DNA of 64,000 nt, from positions 1-64,000 of the forward strand of contig LNEI01000028.1 in assembly GCA_001464455.1 (NCBI GenBank). The letters are read 5' to 3'. Shown in pieces: positions 16,662 through 25,657 of the stretch; the first letter of the stretch is position 1; each line of letters starts with the position of its first letter. Under the pieces are notes generated by a model, which saw nothing but the letters and a program-made list of their open reading frames with translations, was not told the origin of the DNA and searched no databases. Position numbers and translations under genes: made by a program. Source of the stretch: Acidobacteria bacterium Ga0077534. GTDB taxonomy: Bacteria > Acidobacteriota > Blastocatellia > Pyrinomonadales > Pyrinomonadaceae.

Positions 16662-18104
16662 ATGTCAATACATATGGACGCGCCGTTTTTGGAAAATGAG
16701 GTCGAACCTGCCGCCGAGGGCGTGCGGCTGTTTCGCGAGTGGATCGCGGACGACACGGCCGAAGCTGACCCAAAGGAGCTCGCGGGACATCTGTGGCGTG
16801 AGGGCGAGATCGCTCTGCTCGTGGGCGAACCGGGTGCGGGTAAGAGCATTCTGGCGGTCGAGATCGCCGACCGCATTTCGCAGAGTTATGAGGGCAAGCC
16901 GCTCGATTGCACGGTCGAGCCAACTAACGTCCTCTATGTCGACCTGGAAATGGACGCCCGCCAGCTCAGGCGGCGTTATTCTTATGAGCTCGATCCCGGC
17001 GAAACTCGCGAGGACTACGAATTTACCGAGCGTCTGTACCGTCTGCCCGTCAATCCGCTAAAGATGATCGCTCGTCGCACGCCGGAGGAAACGGCCGCAG
17101 CTTTTGTGACCGAGATATCGAAGGCCGCCCGCGAATGTGAGGCGAGGGTGATCGTCATCGACAGCATAACTGCTTTGAAACGTTCGTATTACGGCACGAC
17201 CGATCTGCTGCCGATCATCCGACGCATTCGCCACCTTGCGCAGCGTCGCGGGCTGTCGATCCTGATGCTTGCAACCATCCCCGGACGTGAAGCGGATAGG
17301 GCTGTTTCGCTCCGAGACCTCGGTGGGCTGCGGCTCGCGGCAAGCTGTGTCGATACGGTTTTCGCTATCGCCAAAAGCGGCGTGGTGGCAAACGAGCGCT
17401 ACATCAAGCACCTGACGTCGCGGAATTCGCAGGTAGTTTACGACGCGAACTCCGTTTTGCGGTACGAGCTGAACCTAAGCGGAAATTTCCTCGGGCTGGA
17501 ATTCAAGGGCTTCGATTGTGAATCGTGCCTGCTCAGCTCCGGTCAAAAGGTGCATACCGACGGCGAGATAGCCGAGATCATCAGCCTACGCCGTGAGGGC
17601 CGAACGATCCGCGATATCGCCCTCGAGGTCGGCCGCTCGAAAACAACGGTCGGCCGCCTGCTGCAGCGATACTACTGCTCGGGCGAACCTCACCCGGACG
17701 AGGACGACACCGAAGCGCCGAATTTTGCTGAAATTTTGATCCGTGCCGCCGAAGATCTCACGCCTGAGGAACCAGCAACCGAGCCGTTCGAGGATGCGAC
17801 CCAGGAGCCGCGGGCCGACAGCGAAGAAACGATCGAAACACCGGAAGAGAGGTTGATCCCGTACGAATTTCCGGGCTGCGAAGAGTATGAGAAAGCGCTT
17901 CGCGACCCGCGGCTTGTCGTTGAAAAGGGAATGAAAAGAAAGGATGCCAAGCTCCTAAGACGCGAACGCTCGATCATCGAAGCCGCCGCAACCACCGCCA
18001 ACCGCAGCTATAAGGAAAAAGGCCTCAAAATGCGTCTAAAAGACCACCCACGGCTGACGGCATTTCGGACGGACCATGGGATCGGGTTTGAGGATTCGGG
18101 TTAA
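16662..18104 (+). CDS. AAA/RecA-like ATPase with C-terminal HTH (RepA-like)
   Basis: Residues of about 45-280 form a RecA-fold ATPase of the AAA_25/RepA type: Walker A G55-EPGAGKS-62, NVLYVDLEMDARQLRRRY, Walker B RVIVIDSITAL and an arginine-containing LATIPGREADR loop. Around residues 310-335 is a helix-turn-helix (IRDIALEVGRSKTTVGRLLQ) of the resolvase/Hin type. The C-terminus is acidic and then basic, with no known domain. Hexameric relatives act as plasmid or phage replicative helicases, so an origin-binding helicase or a DNA-dependent regulator is plausible. It is bracketed by two palindromic repeat elements, which fits a formerly mobile segment. The start may be 16674. Confidence 0.7.
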   Translation: MSIHMDAPFLENEVEPAAEGVRLFREWIADDTAEADPKELAGHLWREGEIALLVGEPGAGKSILAVEIADRISQSYEGKPLDCTVEPTNVLYVDLEMDARQLRRRYSYELDPGETREDYEFTERLYRLPVNPLKMIARRTPEETAAAFVTEISKAARECEARVIVIDSITALKRSYYGTTDLLPIIRRIRHLAQRRGLSILMLATIPGREADRAVSLRDLGGLRLAASCVDTVFAIAKSGVVANERYIKHLTSRNSQVVYDANSVLRYELNLSGNFLGLEFKGFDCESCLLSSGQKVHTDGEIAEIISLRREGRTIRDIALEVGRSKTTVGRLLQRYYCSGEPHPDEDDTEAPNFAEILIRAAEDLTPEEPATEPFEDATQEPRADSEETIETPEERLIPYEFPGCEEYEKALRDPRLVVEKGMKRKDAKLLRRERSIIEAAATTANRSYKEKGLKMRLKDHPRLTAFRTDHGIGFEDSG

Positions 18105-18120
18105 GAGCCCAGAGAAAGAA

Positions 18121-18193
18121 CGCTCCGTAGGAGCGACCTGTCTGTAGCCGACAATGACAATAAGAAGATCGAGCGAGGCCGCTCCTACGGAGC
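18121..18193. repeat. Palindromic intergenic repeat with 14-bp inverted ends
   Basis: GCTCCGTAGGAGCG at 18122-18135 is repeated in reverse complement (CGCTCCTACGGAGC) at 18180-18193. The left arm is also a hairpin by itself (CGCTCC-GTA-GGAGCG). The right arm reaches into the stop codon of the SGNH hydrolase gene. The two convergent genes end here, so it may work as a terminator-like structure, but it lacks a T run. This is a dispersed-repeat type of sequence rather than a coding unit. Confidence 0.6.
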
Positions 18194-19284
18194 TACTTCA
18201 ACTCGCTAGCCAACCGCTCGATGATTGCATCGGCGTACATTCGCGAACCCGCGGGGTCGGGGTGGCCGATGGCGGCGACTTCGCAGAGGCGGACGGGGTA
18301 ATCGATGCCGGTTTCTTTCTTTAGTTTTGGCAGGGTCTCACGGCAATCGCGGGTTCGCTCGCGAGCTTTGGCATCTTTGACGTAGCCGCCCTTGCCCATT
18401 CGGAAGAGCCGCGAGTTCGGGGCCTCGGTAGCATGCTCGTCGGTCAGAGGCGAACGGACGAAGAATGCACGTTCGGAGCCGAGTTTTTGATTGAGTTTCG
18501 CGACGGCCTCGGCCATGCACGTATTTGAGGTTTCGAACCACAGACGCGAGCGTTCGATGGCACGTTTTCGGAGCTTGTCAAAAAACAACGGCCGCACAAG
18601 CGGATTGTTCGGTACGAACTTGAGGAATCGCGGAAAGCTGAGAGCCTCGAGCCAGGCGTTGAGCAGCTTGCTCGACTGGGAGTACTTTGTGATGACCGGA
18701 TAGTAGCCGACGACAACTATTTTCGCCTTGGGGTTTCGCGCGGCGGCAAGCTCCAGCACATCGTAGAGGTCATCGCGAAGGTGGGTTTGGATATCCCGCT
18801 TCAGCTCAGCGTCATTACCCTTCGGGTCCAGAACTTCTGACGTGCTAATGTCCGTTATGCCGCCGGTCAACATTATCAGATCAGCCGTTTTGCCTTCGCT
18901 GCGGTATTCATCTGACGCCGTCTCGATCTGTTTCGAGATGCTCGGGAAGCCGACGTTGACTTCCGGCTCGTAAAAAAAATTCTCGTCGCGGCCGATCTTT
19001 GCGTACTTTGCCGCCTCGTGAGCGTGAAACTTCAAGGTTGAGCCAGAATGTGCTTTGACCTTGACGTTAACCGACGTCGACAACGTTTTTCTCAGCCAAT
19101 CGGCCGTCAGCGAGTAAAATTTGTCTTTTTCCTCAAGCCCCTGGCCCCAGATAACCGAGTCGCCGACGACCAGAAACTCAAACGCGGTGTCCGTCTGAGC
19201 AAGCAAACGCGGCCCGCCTAGCGTCAAGCCCAAGACGGACGCCGACAACGCTTTGAGAAAAGAACGCCGGTCGAGTTTTAGCAT
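18193..19284 (-). CDS. Exported SGNH/GDSL-type hydrolase
   Basis: A Tat-like signal (LDRRSFLKALSASVLGLTLG) opens the protein at the ATG at 19284; 22 extra upstream residues in frame are discounted. The catalytic Ser block is FLVVGDSVIWGQG. A GGITDIS segment matches block III (G-x-N-like), and the terminal GHPDPAGSRMYAD supplies the Asp-x-x-His-like position as H-P-D. The fold is SGNH hydrolase; substrates in the family range from lipids to acetylated glycans. An insertion of about 60 residues (LLNAWLEALSFPRFLKFVPN) lies before the last block. Probably periplasmic. Confidence 0.75.
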   Translation of the reverse strand: MLKLDRRSFLKALSASVLGLTLGGPRLLAQTDTAFEFLVVGDSVIWGQGLEEKDKFYSLTADWLRKTLSTSVNVKVKAHSGSTLKFHAHEAAKYAKIGRDENFFYEPEVNVGFPSISKQIETASDEYRSEGKTADLIMLTGGITDISTSEVLDPKGNDAELKRDIQTHLRDDLYDVLELAAARNPKAKIVVVGYYPVITKYSQSSKLLNAWLEALSFPRFLKFVPNNPLVRPLFFDKLRKRAIERSRLWFETSNTCMAEAVAKLNQKLGSERAFFVRSPLTDEHATEAPNSRLFRMGKGGYVKDAKARERTRDCRETLPKLKKETGIDYPVRLCEVAAIGHPDPAGSRMYADAIIERLASELK

Positions 19285-19555
19285 TATTTGCGGATAGGTT
19301 AAACGATTTGACGATGAAAAGGCAAAGAAACCTCTGCGGTTTGACCGCACCTGCTACTGGCTCGACGCGAAGAAGCACCCGGGCCTTGCAACTCGCATTG
19401 GCGCTATGTTATTTTTTTCAAACTATGAAGCTTGCCATCCGCATTCGCTAATTAAACCCCGACGCAATTATCCGTATCGTAGAAGAGCGCTTTGCGCCCG
19501 TTGATCCGGGCGTGAGCGACGCTTATTTGTCTTTTTTCATAAGGAATAGTTAGTC

Positions 19556-20983
19556 ATGTCTAGTAATGTTGAAACTCCGCCCACGGAGGAGATCAAAAAT
19601 TCGTTTTCGAGCGTCCTGCGTGAGGCCTTTGTCGGAACGACCCGCGATTTTACCAAGGGGCCGATCCTGCCCGCGCTCATTATTCTCGCCATCCCGATGA
19701 TCCTCGAGATGTCGATGGAGGCCCTGTTTGCGATCGTCGACACGTTCTTCGTCGCCAAGCTGGGTGCGGAACCTGTTGCCGTAGTTGGCTTTACGGAATC
19801 GGTGCTCGCTCTGGTTTACGCCGTCGCGATCGGCCTCAGTATCGGCGGGACGGCGACCGTCGCCCGGCGATTTGGCGAGCAGGACCTCGACGGAGCCGCA
19901 CGCACGGCGACCCACGTCGTCTACCTTGGCCTGATCGTCTCTGTTGTGATGGGAGCCGCGGGGCTCATCTTTGCGCCCGATATCCTGCGTTTTCTCGGAG
20001 CCGAGCCAAGCGTCGTCGAGCTTGGAACGCCGTTCGCCCGAATAATGTTCGGAACGAATGTCGTCATCGTTTTCCTGTTCCTGCTTAATGGCGTATTTCG
20101 CGGTGCCGGCGATGCGGCTATCGCACTTCGAGTACTGATCATCGCAAACGGCTTGAACATCATCCTCGATCCGCTGTTCATTTTCGGCGTCTGGATCTTT
20201 CCCGAATGGGGCGTTACCGGTGCTGCGGTCGCGACGGTCATCGGGCGTGCGGTCGGTGTGACCTACGCATTTTGGGCGCTCTTTCTGCGAAAGAACGGGC
20301 GGCTCGAAGTGCGTGCGGAACACTGGCGTTTCGACCCGAAACTGATCGTCTCGCTCATCAAGATATCGGGTACGGCGGTGCTGCAGTTCCTGATCGCAAC
20401 GCTCAGTTGGAGCGGACTGGTGATCATACTTGCTCCATTTGGCACAGTCGCCCTGGCCGGGTATCAGATCGGGCTGCGGGTGATCATTTTCGTCCTGCTT
20501 CCCGCCGTCGGCTTGGCAAACGCCGCAGCAACGCTCGTCGGCCAAAATCTCGGGGCCGGACAACCCGAACGTGCCGAACGCTCGGTCTGGCTCGCAGGCG
20601 CCCTGAATGCCGGCCTGCTCGGCCTCGCCGGACTGTTCTTCGTGATCTTTCCTGACCTGGTCGTCAGCGTGTTCACGACGGATCCGCAAGTATCGACATA
20701 CGCAAGCGACTGTCTGCGGATCGTCGGTTACGGCTACGCTTTCTACGGGCTCGGGATGGTGATGGAAAGCTCGTTCAACGGTGCCGGCGACACCTGGACG
20801 CCGACTTACTTGAACTTCTTTGTTTTCTGGATGTTCGAGATACCGCTGGCGTACGTGCTCGCCAACCATTTCGGCTACGGCCCGCAAGGCGTCTTCTGGT
20901 CGATGACGCTGGCATTCTCAATGCTGGCGGTCGTCTCGGCCCTGCTGTTCAAACGCGGTAAGTGGAAGCTGAAAGAGGTGTAG
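19556..20983 (+). CDS. MATE family multidrug/organic cation efflux transporter
   Basis: A 475-residue inner-membrane protein with twelve predicted helices in two related halves, as in NorM/DinF. Typical segments are IPMILEMSMEALFAIVDTFF in helix 1, GAGDAAIALRVLIIANGLNI and the second-half repeat GAGDTWTPTYLNFFVFWMFE. MATE transporters exchange Na+ or H+ for cationic drugs or metabolites. About 25 hydrophilic residues precede helix 1. The drug range cannot be predicted. The 270 bases upstream hold no gene that I can support. Confidence 0.9.
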   Translation: MSSNVETPPTEEIKNSFSSVLREAFVGTTRDFTKGPILPALIILAIPMILEMSMEALFAIVDTFFVAKLGAEPVAVVGFTESVLALVYAVAIGLSIGGTATVARRFGEQDLDGAARTATHVVYLGLIVSVVMGAAGLIFAPDILRFLGAEPSVVELGTPFARIMFGTNVVIVFLFLLNGVFRGAGDAAIALRVLIIANGLNIILDPLFIFGVWIFPEWGVTGAAVATVIGRAVGVTYAFWALFLRKNGRLEVRAEHWRFDPKLIVSLIKISGTAVLQFLIATLSWSGLVIILAPFGTVALAGYQIGLRVIIFVLLPAVGLANAAATLVGQNLGAGQPERAERSVWLAGALNAGLLGLAGLFFVIFPDLVVSVFTTDPQVSTYASDCLRIVGYGYAFYGLGMVMESSFNGAGDTWTPTYLNFFVFWMFEIPLAYVLANHFGYGPQGVFWSMTLAFSMLAVVSALLFKRGKWKLKEV

Positions 20984-20997
20984 ATTCCCGATGATTC

Positions 20998-21070
20998 ACC
21001 ACGGAGAACACGGAGAACACAGAGTACAATTTAAGGCCATTTCTCTGTGTTCTCTGTGCCCTCTGTGGTT
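20998..21070. repeat. Imperfect inverted repeat of the ACCACGGAGAACAC type
   Basis: A left arm beginning ACCACGGAGAACACGGAGAA and a right arm ending CTCTGTGGT are imperfect reverse complements flanking a short AT-rich centre. The repeat sits between the MATE and aat genes and could extend both transcripts into a hairpin. Purine-rich palindromes of this style are scattered in many bacterial genomes. Confidence 0.6.
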
Positions 21071-21082
21071 AAATCTCTTCTT

Positions 21083-21775
21083 ATGCGAGGCGATGTTTTT
21101 CCCGATCCGTTAACGTACCGCTACCCCGAGTGGGTCGCGATCGGGAACTATTATTATCAGGCGCACGACGTCGTTGCTTTTGGCACGCCGCTGACGCCTG
21201 AGAACGTTCGCGAGGCTTACCTGAAAGGCATTTTCCCTTGGAATACCAAAGGCCTTCCGCTGCCATGGCATTGCCCCGAACGTCGTGCGATCCTCGTGTT
21301 CGAGGAGTTAACAGTTCCACGCAGCCTCGAGAAAGTCAGGCGAAAGACCGAGCTAACGTTCACCATCGACAGCGATTTCCGCTCGGTAATGCACCAATGC
21401 GCACTCGCCTATCGCCCTGGACAAGGCGGCACGTGGATATCGCCGGAATTCGAGATAGTCTACAACCAACTCCACCGCGAAGGCTTTGCCCACAGCGTCG
21501 AAGCATGGAATCCCGACGGCCAACTCGTCGGCGGCCTCTACGGCATCGACGCCGGCGGCGTATTCTGCGGCGAATCGATGTTCTACAAAGCACCCAACGC
21601 CTCAAAACTCGCCCTGCTATTCTTGATCGATCACCTAAAACAACGCGGCTCAACCTGGCTAGATTGCCAGGTGATGACACCGCATATGGAAGCGCTTGGG
21701 GCGAGAGAGATTGACCGTAGAGAATTTTTGGATAGACTCAAGGAAACCCAGAAGTTAGAGCTTGATGTATTCTAA
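21083..21775 (+). CDS. aat: Leucyl/phenylalanyl-tRNA--protein transferase
   Basis: This cytoplasmic enzyme adds Leu or Phe from tRNA to proteins with N-terminal Lys or Arg, making them N-degron substrates of ClpS-ClpAP. Family blocks are clear: GIFPWNTKGLPLPWHCPERR, GQGGTWISPEFEIVYNQLHR, HSVEAWNPDGQLVGGLYGI, FCGESMFYKAPNASKLAL and LDCQVMTPHMEALGAREI. The ATG at 21083 is chosen because the frame upstream of it runs into the inverted repeat. The catalytic Glu of the GESMF block is present. Confidence 0.93.
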   Translation: MRGDVFPDPLTYRYPEWVAIGNYYYQAHDVVAFGTPLTPENVREAYLKGIFPWNTKGLPLPWHCPERRAILVFEELTVPRSLEKVRRKTELTFTIDSDFRSVMHQCALAYRPGQGGTWISPEFEIVYNQLHREGFAHSVEAWNPDGQLVGGLYGIDAGGVFCGESMFYKAPNASKLALLFLIDHLKQRGSTWLDCQVMTPHMEALGAREIDRREFLDRLKETQKLELDVF

Positions 21776-21788
21776 ACAGGAATAGCTA

Positions 21789-21995
21789 ATGCCGCATCGA
21801 GAACGAAAGAACATCCGTCCGGGATCGCAGGTGGCAATCGTACTGAAACAAGATCAGCGAACCGGCAAGCAAACCATCGGTATCGTTAAAGACCTGCTGA
21901 CAAATTCACCGAGCCACCCGCACGGGATCAAGGTAAGGCTGACTGATGGCCAGGTTGGCCGCGTTCAAAACCTTATCGATAGCCAGCGACAGTAG
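21789..21995 (+). CDS. YwbE-family small protein (DUF2196)
   Basis: A 68-residue protein with the YwbE pattern: NIRPGSQVAIVLKQDQRTGK, then IGIVKDLLTNSPSHPHGIKV and RLTDGQVGRVQNLI. The fold is a small beta-barrel of SH3/KOW-like type in related proteins, and the role is unknown. It starts 13 bases after aat with AGGAATAG before the ATG, so the two are probably cotranscribed. Confidence 0.85.
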   Translation: MPHRERKNIRPGSQVAIVLKQDQRTGKQTIGIVKDLLTNSPSHPHGIKVRLTDGQVGRVQNLIDSQRQ

Positions 21996-22025
21996 ACGCC
22001 TCTTCAGTGTGGTAAAGGAGAATTT

Positions 22026-23210
22026 ATGAAAGGCTTATCCAATTCAATTAGCCCCATTTTTCTGCTGGCTATCTTACTTCTGATCCCCCACTCAGCACTG
22101 TCGCAGCCAAGCTCTGATTACAAATATTCGCCTCCGGCGAGACTCAGTGACGGCATTCAGACGGGAACACTAAGATCGGGAAAGCTTGACGAGGCAAAGG
22201 TATTTGCCGGGATGAACGAGGTCCTGAAACGAACTTATGGAAATATCCATAGCGTTTTGATCTTTCGAAACGGGAAGCTAGTCTGCGAAGAATATTTCAC
22301 CGGACCTGACGAGAATAACCATAAGGGCGAGATCGGTATTGTCGCTCACAACAGAGAGACGCTACATGATACTCGCAGCATATCGAAAAGCGTTGTCGCA
22401 TTAGCTGTTCTAATCGCTTATTCCCAAGGCAAGATCAAGGATCTAGATCAGCCCATCTTTTCCTATTTTCCCGAATACGCGAGCCATGCCGAAGGCGAAA
22501 AGAAGAACATTACGATTCGCCATGCTCTCACGATGACTCCGGGTCTCGAGTGGAACGAGGAATTATCGTATTCGAACCCAGCAAACACCGCATATCAGAT
22601 GAATAGGGCGCCGGACACGATCAAGTTCGTTCTGAGCAGAAAGCTCGTCAATAAACCGGGAACCAAATTTGAGTACAGTGGAGGAATGACCCAGCTGCTT
22701 GCTGCGATCGTCAAAAAAGCTACCGGATCGGACATAGAAGAATTCACACGGAAGCATCTACTCACCCCGCTCGGAATAACAAAGTATGAATGGGCCGAGC
22801 TGAAGCCGGGCCAGCCCGACGCCGACTCTGGCCTCCGGCTCCGTTCGCGTGACATCGCTAAGATCGGATTGCTTTTGGTGAACGGAGGCATGTGGAACGG
22901 TAAACGGATCGTACCCCAAAAGCTGATAGCGGACGCAATGGCAGAGCACGCGAAAGTGTCGTCTGACGAGAAAACCGGTGACGTTGTGACCTATGGTTAT
23001 CAGATCTGGCGGTTCACATTTCGGCCAGATGATAACTGGCCGTCCGGCTTCATCGAGCTCAGCGGAAACGGCGGCCAAAAAGTGGTTATCGATGCCAAGA
23101 CAAAAGCGATGGTCGTCATCACGGCCGGAAACTATGACCTCACCGGTCTTAAGAAAAATTCATTTGATATTTATCCGGACCTGGTATTTTCTGCAATGCT
23201 TGACCGGTGA
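22026..23210 (+). CDS. Secreted serine hydrolase of the beta-lactamase family
   Basis: A signal peptide (PIFLLAILLLIPHSALSQ) precedes a PF00144-type domain. The nucleophile motif is S118-I-S-K121 in DTRSISKSVVAL. The Y-x-G type second motif is FEYSGGMTQLL, and the third region reads SGNGGQKVVID in place of K-T-G. The core is of the ordinary 6-aminohexanoate-dimer-hydrolase/penicillin-binding type (NITIRHALTMTPGLEWNEEL). It is a second, clearly different paralogue of the hydrolase at 1501. GGAG lies 7 bases before the ATG. Substrate unknown. Confidence 0.85.
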   Translation: MKGLSNSISPIFLLAILLLIPHSALSQPSSDYKYSPPARLSDGIQTGTLRSGKLDEAKVFAGMNEVLKRTYGNIHSVLIFRNGKLVCEEYFTGPDENNHKGEIGIVAHNRETLHDTRSISKSVVALAVLIAYSQGKIKDLDQPIFSYFPEYASHAEGEKKNITIRHALTMTPGLEWNEELSYSNPANTAYQMNRAPDTIKFVLSRKLVNKPGTKFEYSGGMTQLLAAIVKKATGSDIEEFTRKHLLTPLGITKYEWAELKPGQPDADSGLRLRSRDIAKIGLLLVNGGMWNGKRIVPQKLIADAMAEHAKVSSDEKTGDVVTYGYQIWRFTFRPDDNWPSGFIELSGNGGQKVVIDAKTKAMVVITAGNYDLTGLKKNSFDIYPDLVFSAMLDR

Positions 23211-23231
23211 GATAATCGTCCGATCAAAATT

Positions 23232-24320
23232 ATGACAAACACATTCCTGATCTACGGAGCGAACGGCTACACGGGTGAATTGATCACGCGGTTTGCGGCG
23301 GAGCGTGGTTTGAGGCCGATCCTCGCGGGGCGCAACGAAGCGAAGATCAGCGAGCTGGCGGGCAAGTACGGTTTTGAATACCGTATTTTCTCGCTCGACG
23401 ACACGGCGAAGCTGGATGCGGCTTTGCAGGAAGTCGACATGGTACTGCATTGTGCGGGGCCGTTTTCGATCACTAGTTTGCCGATGGTGAAGGCTTGTTT
23501 GCGGAACAAAAAGCATTACACGGACATCACGGGTGAGATCAGTGTTTTTGAAACTTGTGCGGCGATGGATAAAAAGGCTGTCGAGGCCGGGATAATGGTC
23601 ATGCCGGGCGTCGGATTCGACGTCGTCCCGAGCGACTGTCTGGCCCGGCATCTGAAGGATCGCCTGCCGTCAGCGACGCATCTTTCGCTCGCATTCTACG
23701 GCATGGGCCGCATTTCGCACGGAACGCAGGCAACGATGACAATGAACGTCGGCCGCGGCGGAGCGATCCGCAAAGACGGCCAGATCACGCCCGTTCCGGC
23801 TGCCTGGAAAACCCGCGAGATCGACTTTGGCGAGGGCGTCACCAAGACCGGCGTCACAATCCCCTGGGGCGATGTCTCAACCGCCTTTCATTCGACAGGA
23901 ATCCCAAATATCGAGGTTTTCACAGTCGTACCGCCCAGCGCGGTCAAGATGATGAAAGCCTCACGCTACCTCGGCTGGCTGCTCGCGACGGGTCCGGTGC
24001 AGAAGTATCTCCAATCAAAGATCCCACCCGGCGGCCCGTCCGACGCCGAACGCAAAAAAGGCAGAACCCTCATGTGGGGCAAAGTTACCGACGCCGACGG
24101 TAACTCCGTCGAGTCCCGCCAACAAGGCCCCGAAGGCTACACCCTAACCGCCCTCGCCGCCCTGAACATCGCCGAAAAGATCCTCGCCGGCAACTTTACA
24201 CCAGGCTACCAAACCCCCGCCAAAGCCTACGGCCCCGACCTGATCCTTGAACTGGAAGGTGTCACCCGCAACAACACGACGTCTTTGCGGCCGGAACAAT
24301 TCCTCGATAAAGGACTCTAA
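23232..24320 (+). CDS. Saccharopine-dehydrogenase-like (trans-acting enoyl reductase type) protein
   Basis: The N-terminal Rossmann fold (FLIYGANGYTGELITRFAAE) binds NAD(P). The middle contains VDMVLHCAGPFSITSLPMVK, YTDITGEISVFETC and MPGVGFDVVPSDCLARHL, the pattern of proteins annotated as saccharopine dehydrogenase NADP-binding domain or trans-acting enoyl reductase. It is not a lysine-pathway enzyme by itself. A reductase acting on acyl substrates is the likeliest role, but the sequence does not settle it. It begins 21 bases after the serine hydrolase. Confidence 0.8.
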   Translation: MTNTFLIYGANGYTGELITRFAAERGLRPILAGRNEAKISELAGKYGFEYRIFSLDDTAKLDAALQEVDMVLHCAGPFSITSLPMVKACLRNKKHYTDITGEISVFETCAAMDKKAVEAGIMVMPGVGFDVVPSDCLARHLKDRLPSATHLSLAFYGMGRISHGTQATMTMNVGRGGAIRKDGQITPVPAAWKTREIDFGEGVTKTGVTIPWGDVSTAFHSTGIPNIEVFTVVPPSAVKMMKASRYLGWLLATGPVQKYLQSKIPPGGPSDAERKKGRTLMWGKVTDADGNSVESRQQGPEGYTLTALAALNIAEKILAGNFTPGYQTPAKAYGPDLILELEGVTRNNTTSLRPEQFLDKGL

Positions 24321-24327
24321 TACTCTT

Positions 24328-25044
24328 ATGAGAAGATTGCGACGGTCTTTTCTGATAAGAAGGAAAGCTATAGGGCTCGTGCTCTTTTGTTTTGTTATTG
24401 GTTGCGGTGTGCCTGAGTGGAGTACAGATCCCGCGTTCCACGGGACCCGGCCGTACTCAACTCTTGAAGGAACAACTGTTCGAGTAAAGCCTGTTGACGC
24501 TACATTCTCGATTCCCGAAGACTGGATTGTTCCGCAGGAACGGAAAAATCTATTTCTTAGCTCGGAGGAAATGGACCGCCTAGACAATAATCCGGCCTAC
24601 GGAATAAAGTTCGATGAAGAGTACGGGTCGGTATTGGATTCGATCGTACCTTTCGAGAACTGTGCGGCACACATCGGAAGCATTGGATGGAATGCAGGTA
24701 CTACAAATAACAACCTCCAGTTTCGCTTTTGTATGACTTCTCTGGATCCAGATAGGTTCTCAGAGCGGGTGGTATCGCGCGGATTGAGAAAGGCGAAGTC
24801 ACTATTCGAAGAAGCCGACCTTGTAACCATCAATCATGAAGGTTGGCAAAAATATCGCTTTGATATAGTTGATGCACCCACTCACGCTATTACGATAACA
24901 ACAATTGATCTCTATTTTCGCCGGTGTAACGGTACCGCAGTTGTTTTCGCTTTCGTCCGATCCAGCGCTTACAGTGATACTGTTGAGGCCATATTACGAT
25001 CGTTCCAGGCAAGTCCGTCTATGTTACCGTGTGAGATGGCATAA
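24328..25044 (+). CDS. Hypothetical lipoprotein
   Basis: The ATG at 24328 starts a lipoprotein signal: an RR-rich N-terminus, GLVLFCFVIGC with the lipobox Cys, then a mature part of about 210 residues. That part contains VRVKPVDATFSIPEDWIVPQ and a final mixed alpha/beta segment (YFRRCNGTAVVFAFVRSS). I do not recognise a family. Several Cys residues (ENCAAH, RFCMTS, RRCNG, LPCEMA) could form disulfides in the periplasm. It starts 7 bases after the previous gene; an AAAGGA site lies 13 bases upstream. Confidence 0.6.
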   Translation: MRRLRRSFLIRRKAIGLVLFCFVIGCGVPEWSTDPAFHGTRPYSTLEGTTVRVKPVDATFSIPEDWIVPQERKNLFLSSEEMDRLDNNPAYGIKFDEEYGSVLDSIVPFENCAAHIGSIGWNAGTTNNNLQFRFCMTSLDPDRFSERVVSRGLRKAKSLFEEADLVTINHEGWQKYRFDIVDAPTHAITITTIDLYFRRCNGTAVVFAFVRSSAYSDTVEAILRSFQASPSMLPCEMA

Positions 25045-25281
25045 CGTGGACTTCACAGAATCGGGAGCCTGTCCCAGCCGGCTACATCCAAATTCTGGAT
25101 CTCGAGGAACGCATCAGTAGTACAATTCAATGTCGTCATGGAACACTTTCCCTAGGAATTTCTAGGTGTGAGAGCTTTACGGTCACCTGTCGTTGGTCTT
25201 CAGCGATCTGCTTCAATGCTTATCGTTTCAGCCGTTCGTTTGCGGCTTAGTACGATTGAATACAAAAGAGACCAATCAGCT

Positions 25282-25638
25282 TTACGACCGAGCCAGTTTG
25301 GTGTTTATCAGGGCGTTGAGCGAGATGCCCTGGGTTGTGGATTCGAGGGCGAGGCGGCGGTGGAGTTCTTTGGACATCCGGAGGTTTAGCTTGCCGCTGT
25401 AGTTTCGCTTTCCGAGCGGTTCGGGTATCGGCTCGCGGTTTTCAGTGAGATCCTCGAGAACGAACCTAACAACCCCGCGAAGCTCTTTCAGGGCCTTTTC
25501 CTGGGTTTTGCCGTGGGCCGCAAGCGACGGAAATTCGGAGACGCGACTGATGAATGCATCGTCTTCGTCAGACCAGGCTACGGTGTAGCTGTAATCCTCG
25601 GCTCGAAAGATTCCTGTGTTGTTTTTAGCGTCCGCCAT
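25282..25638 (-). CDS. hicB: HicB-family antitoxin
   Basis: The N-terminal half has the HicB fold pattern (YSYTVAWSDEDDAFISRVSE, then FPSLAAHGKTQEKALKELRG). The C-terminal third (KLNLRMSKELHRRLALESTT) matches the ribbon-helix-helix DNA-binding tail of HicB proteins, with TQGISLNALINTKL. HicB neutralises the HicA mRNA interferase and represses the operon. It lies 19 bases downstream of hicA, in the usual toxin-first order of hicAB. 118 residues is a typical length. Confidence 0.85.
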   Translation of the reverse strand: MADAKNNTGIFRAEDYSYTVAWSDEDDAFISRVSEFPSLAAHGKTQEKALKELRGVVRFVLEDLTENREPIPEPLGKRNYSGKLNLRMSKELHRRLALESTTQGISLNALINTKLARS

Positions 25639-25657
25639 ACGTTCTCAGTTCAACTCC

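Noticed and set aside
19550-20887. 445-residue open frame on the minus strand opposite the MATE gene
   Set aside because: It is an antisense shadow: composition is highly charged and follows the codon structure of the well supported transporter.
25149-25167. Near-palindrome CCTAGGAATTTCTAGG as a regulatory site
   Set aside because: It is imperfect and too far from any start codon; the whole gap 25045-25281 otherwise shows nothing.
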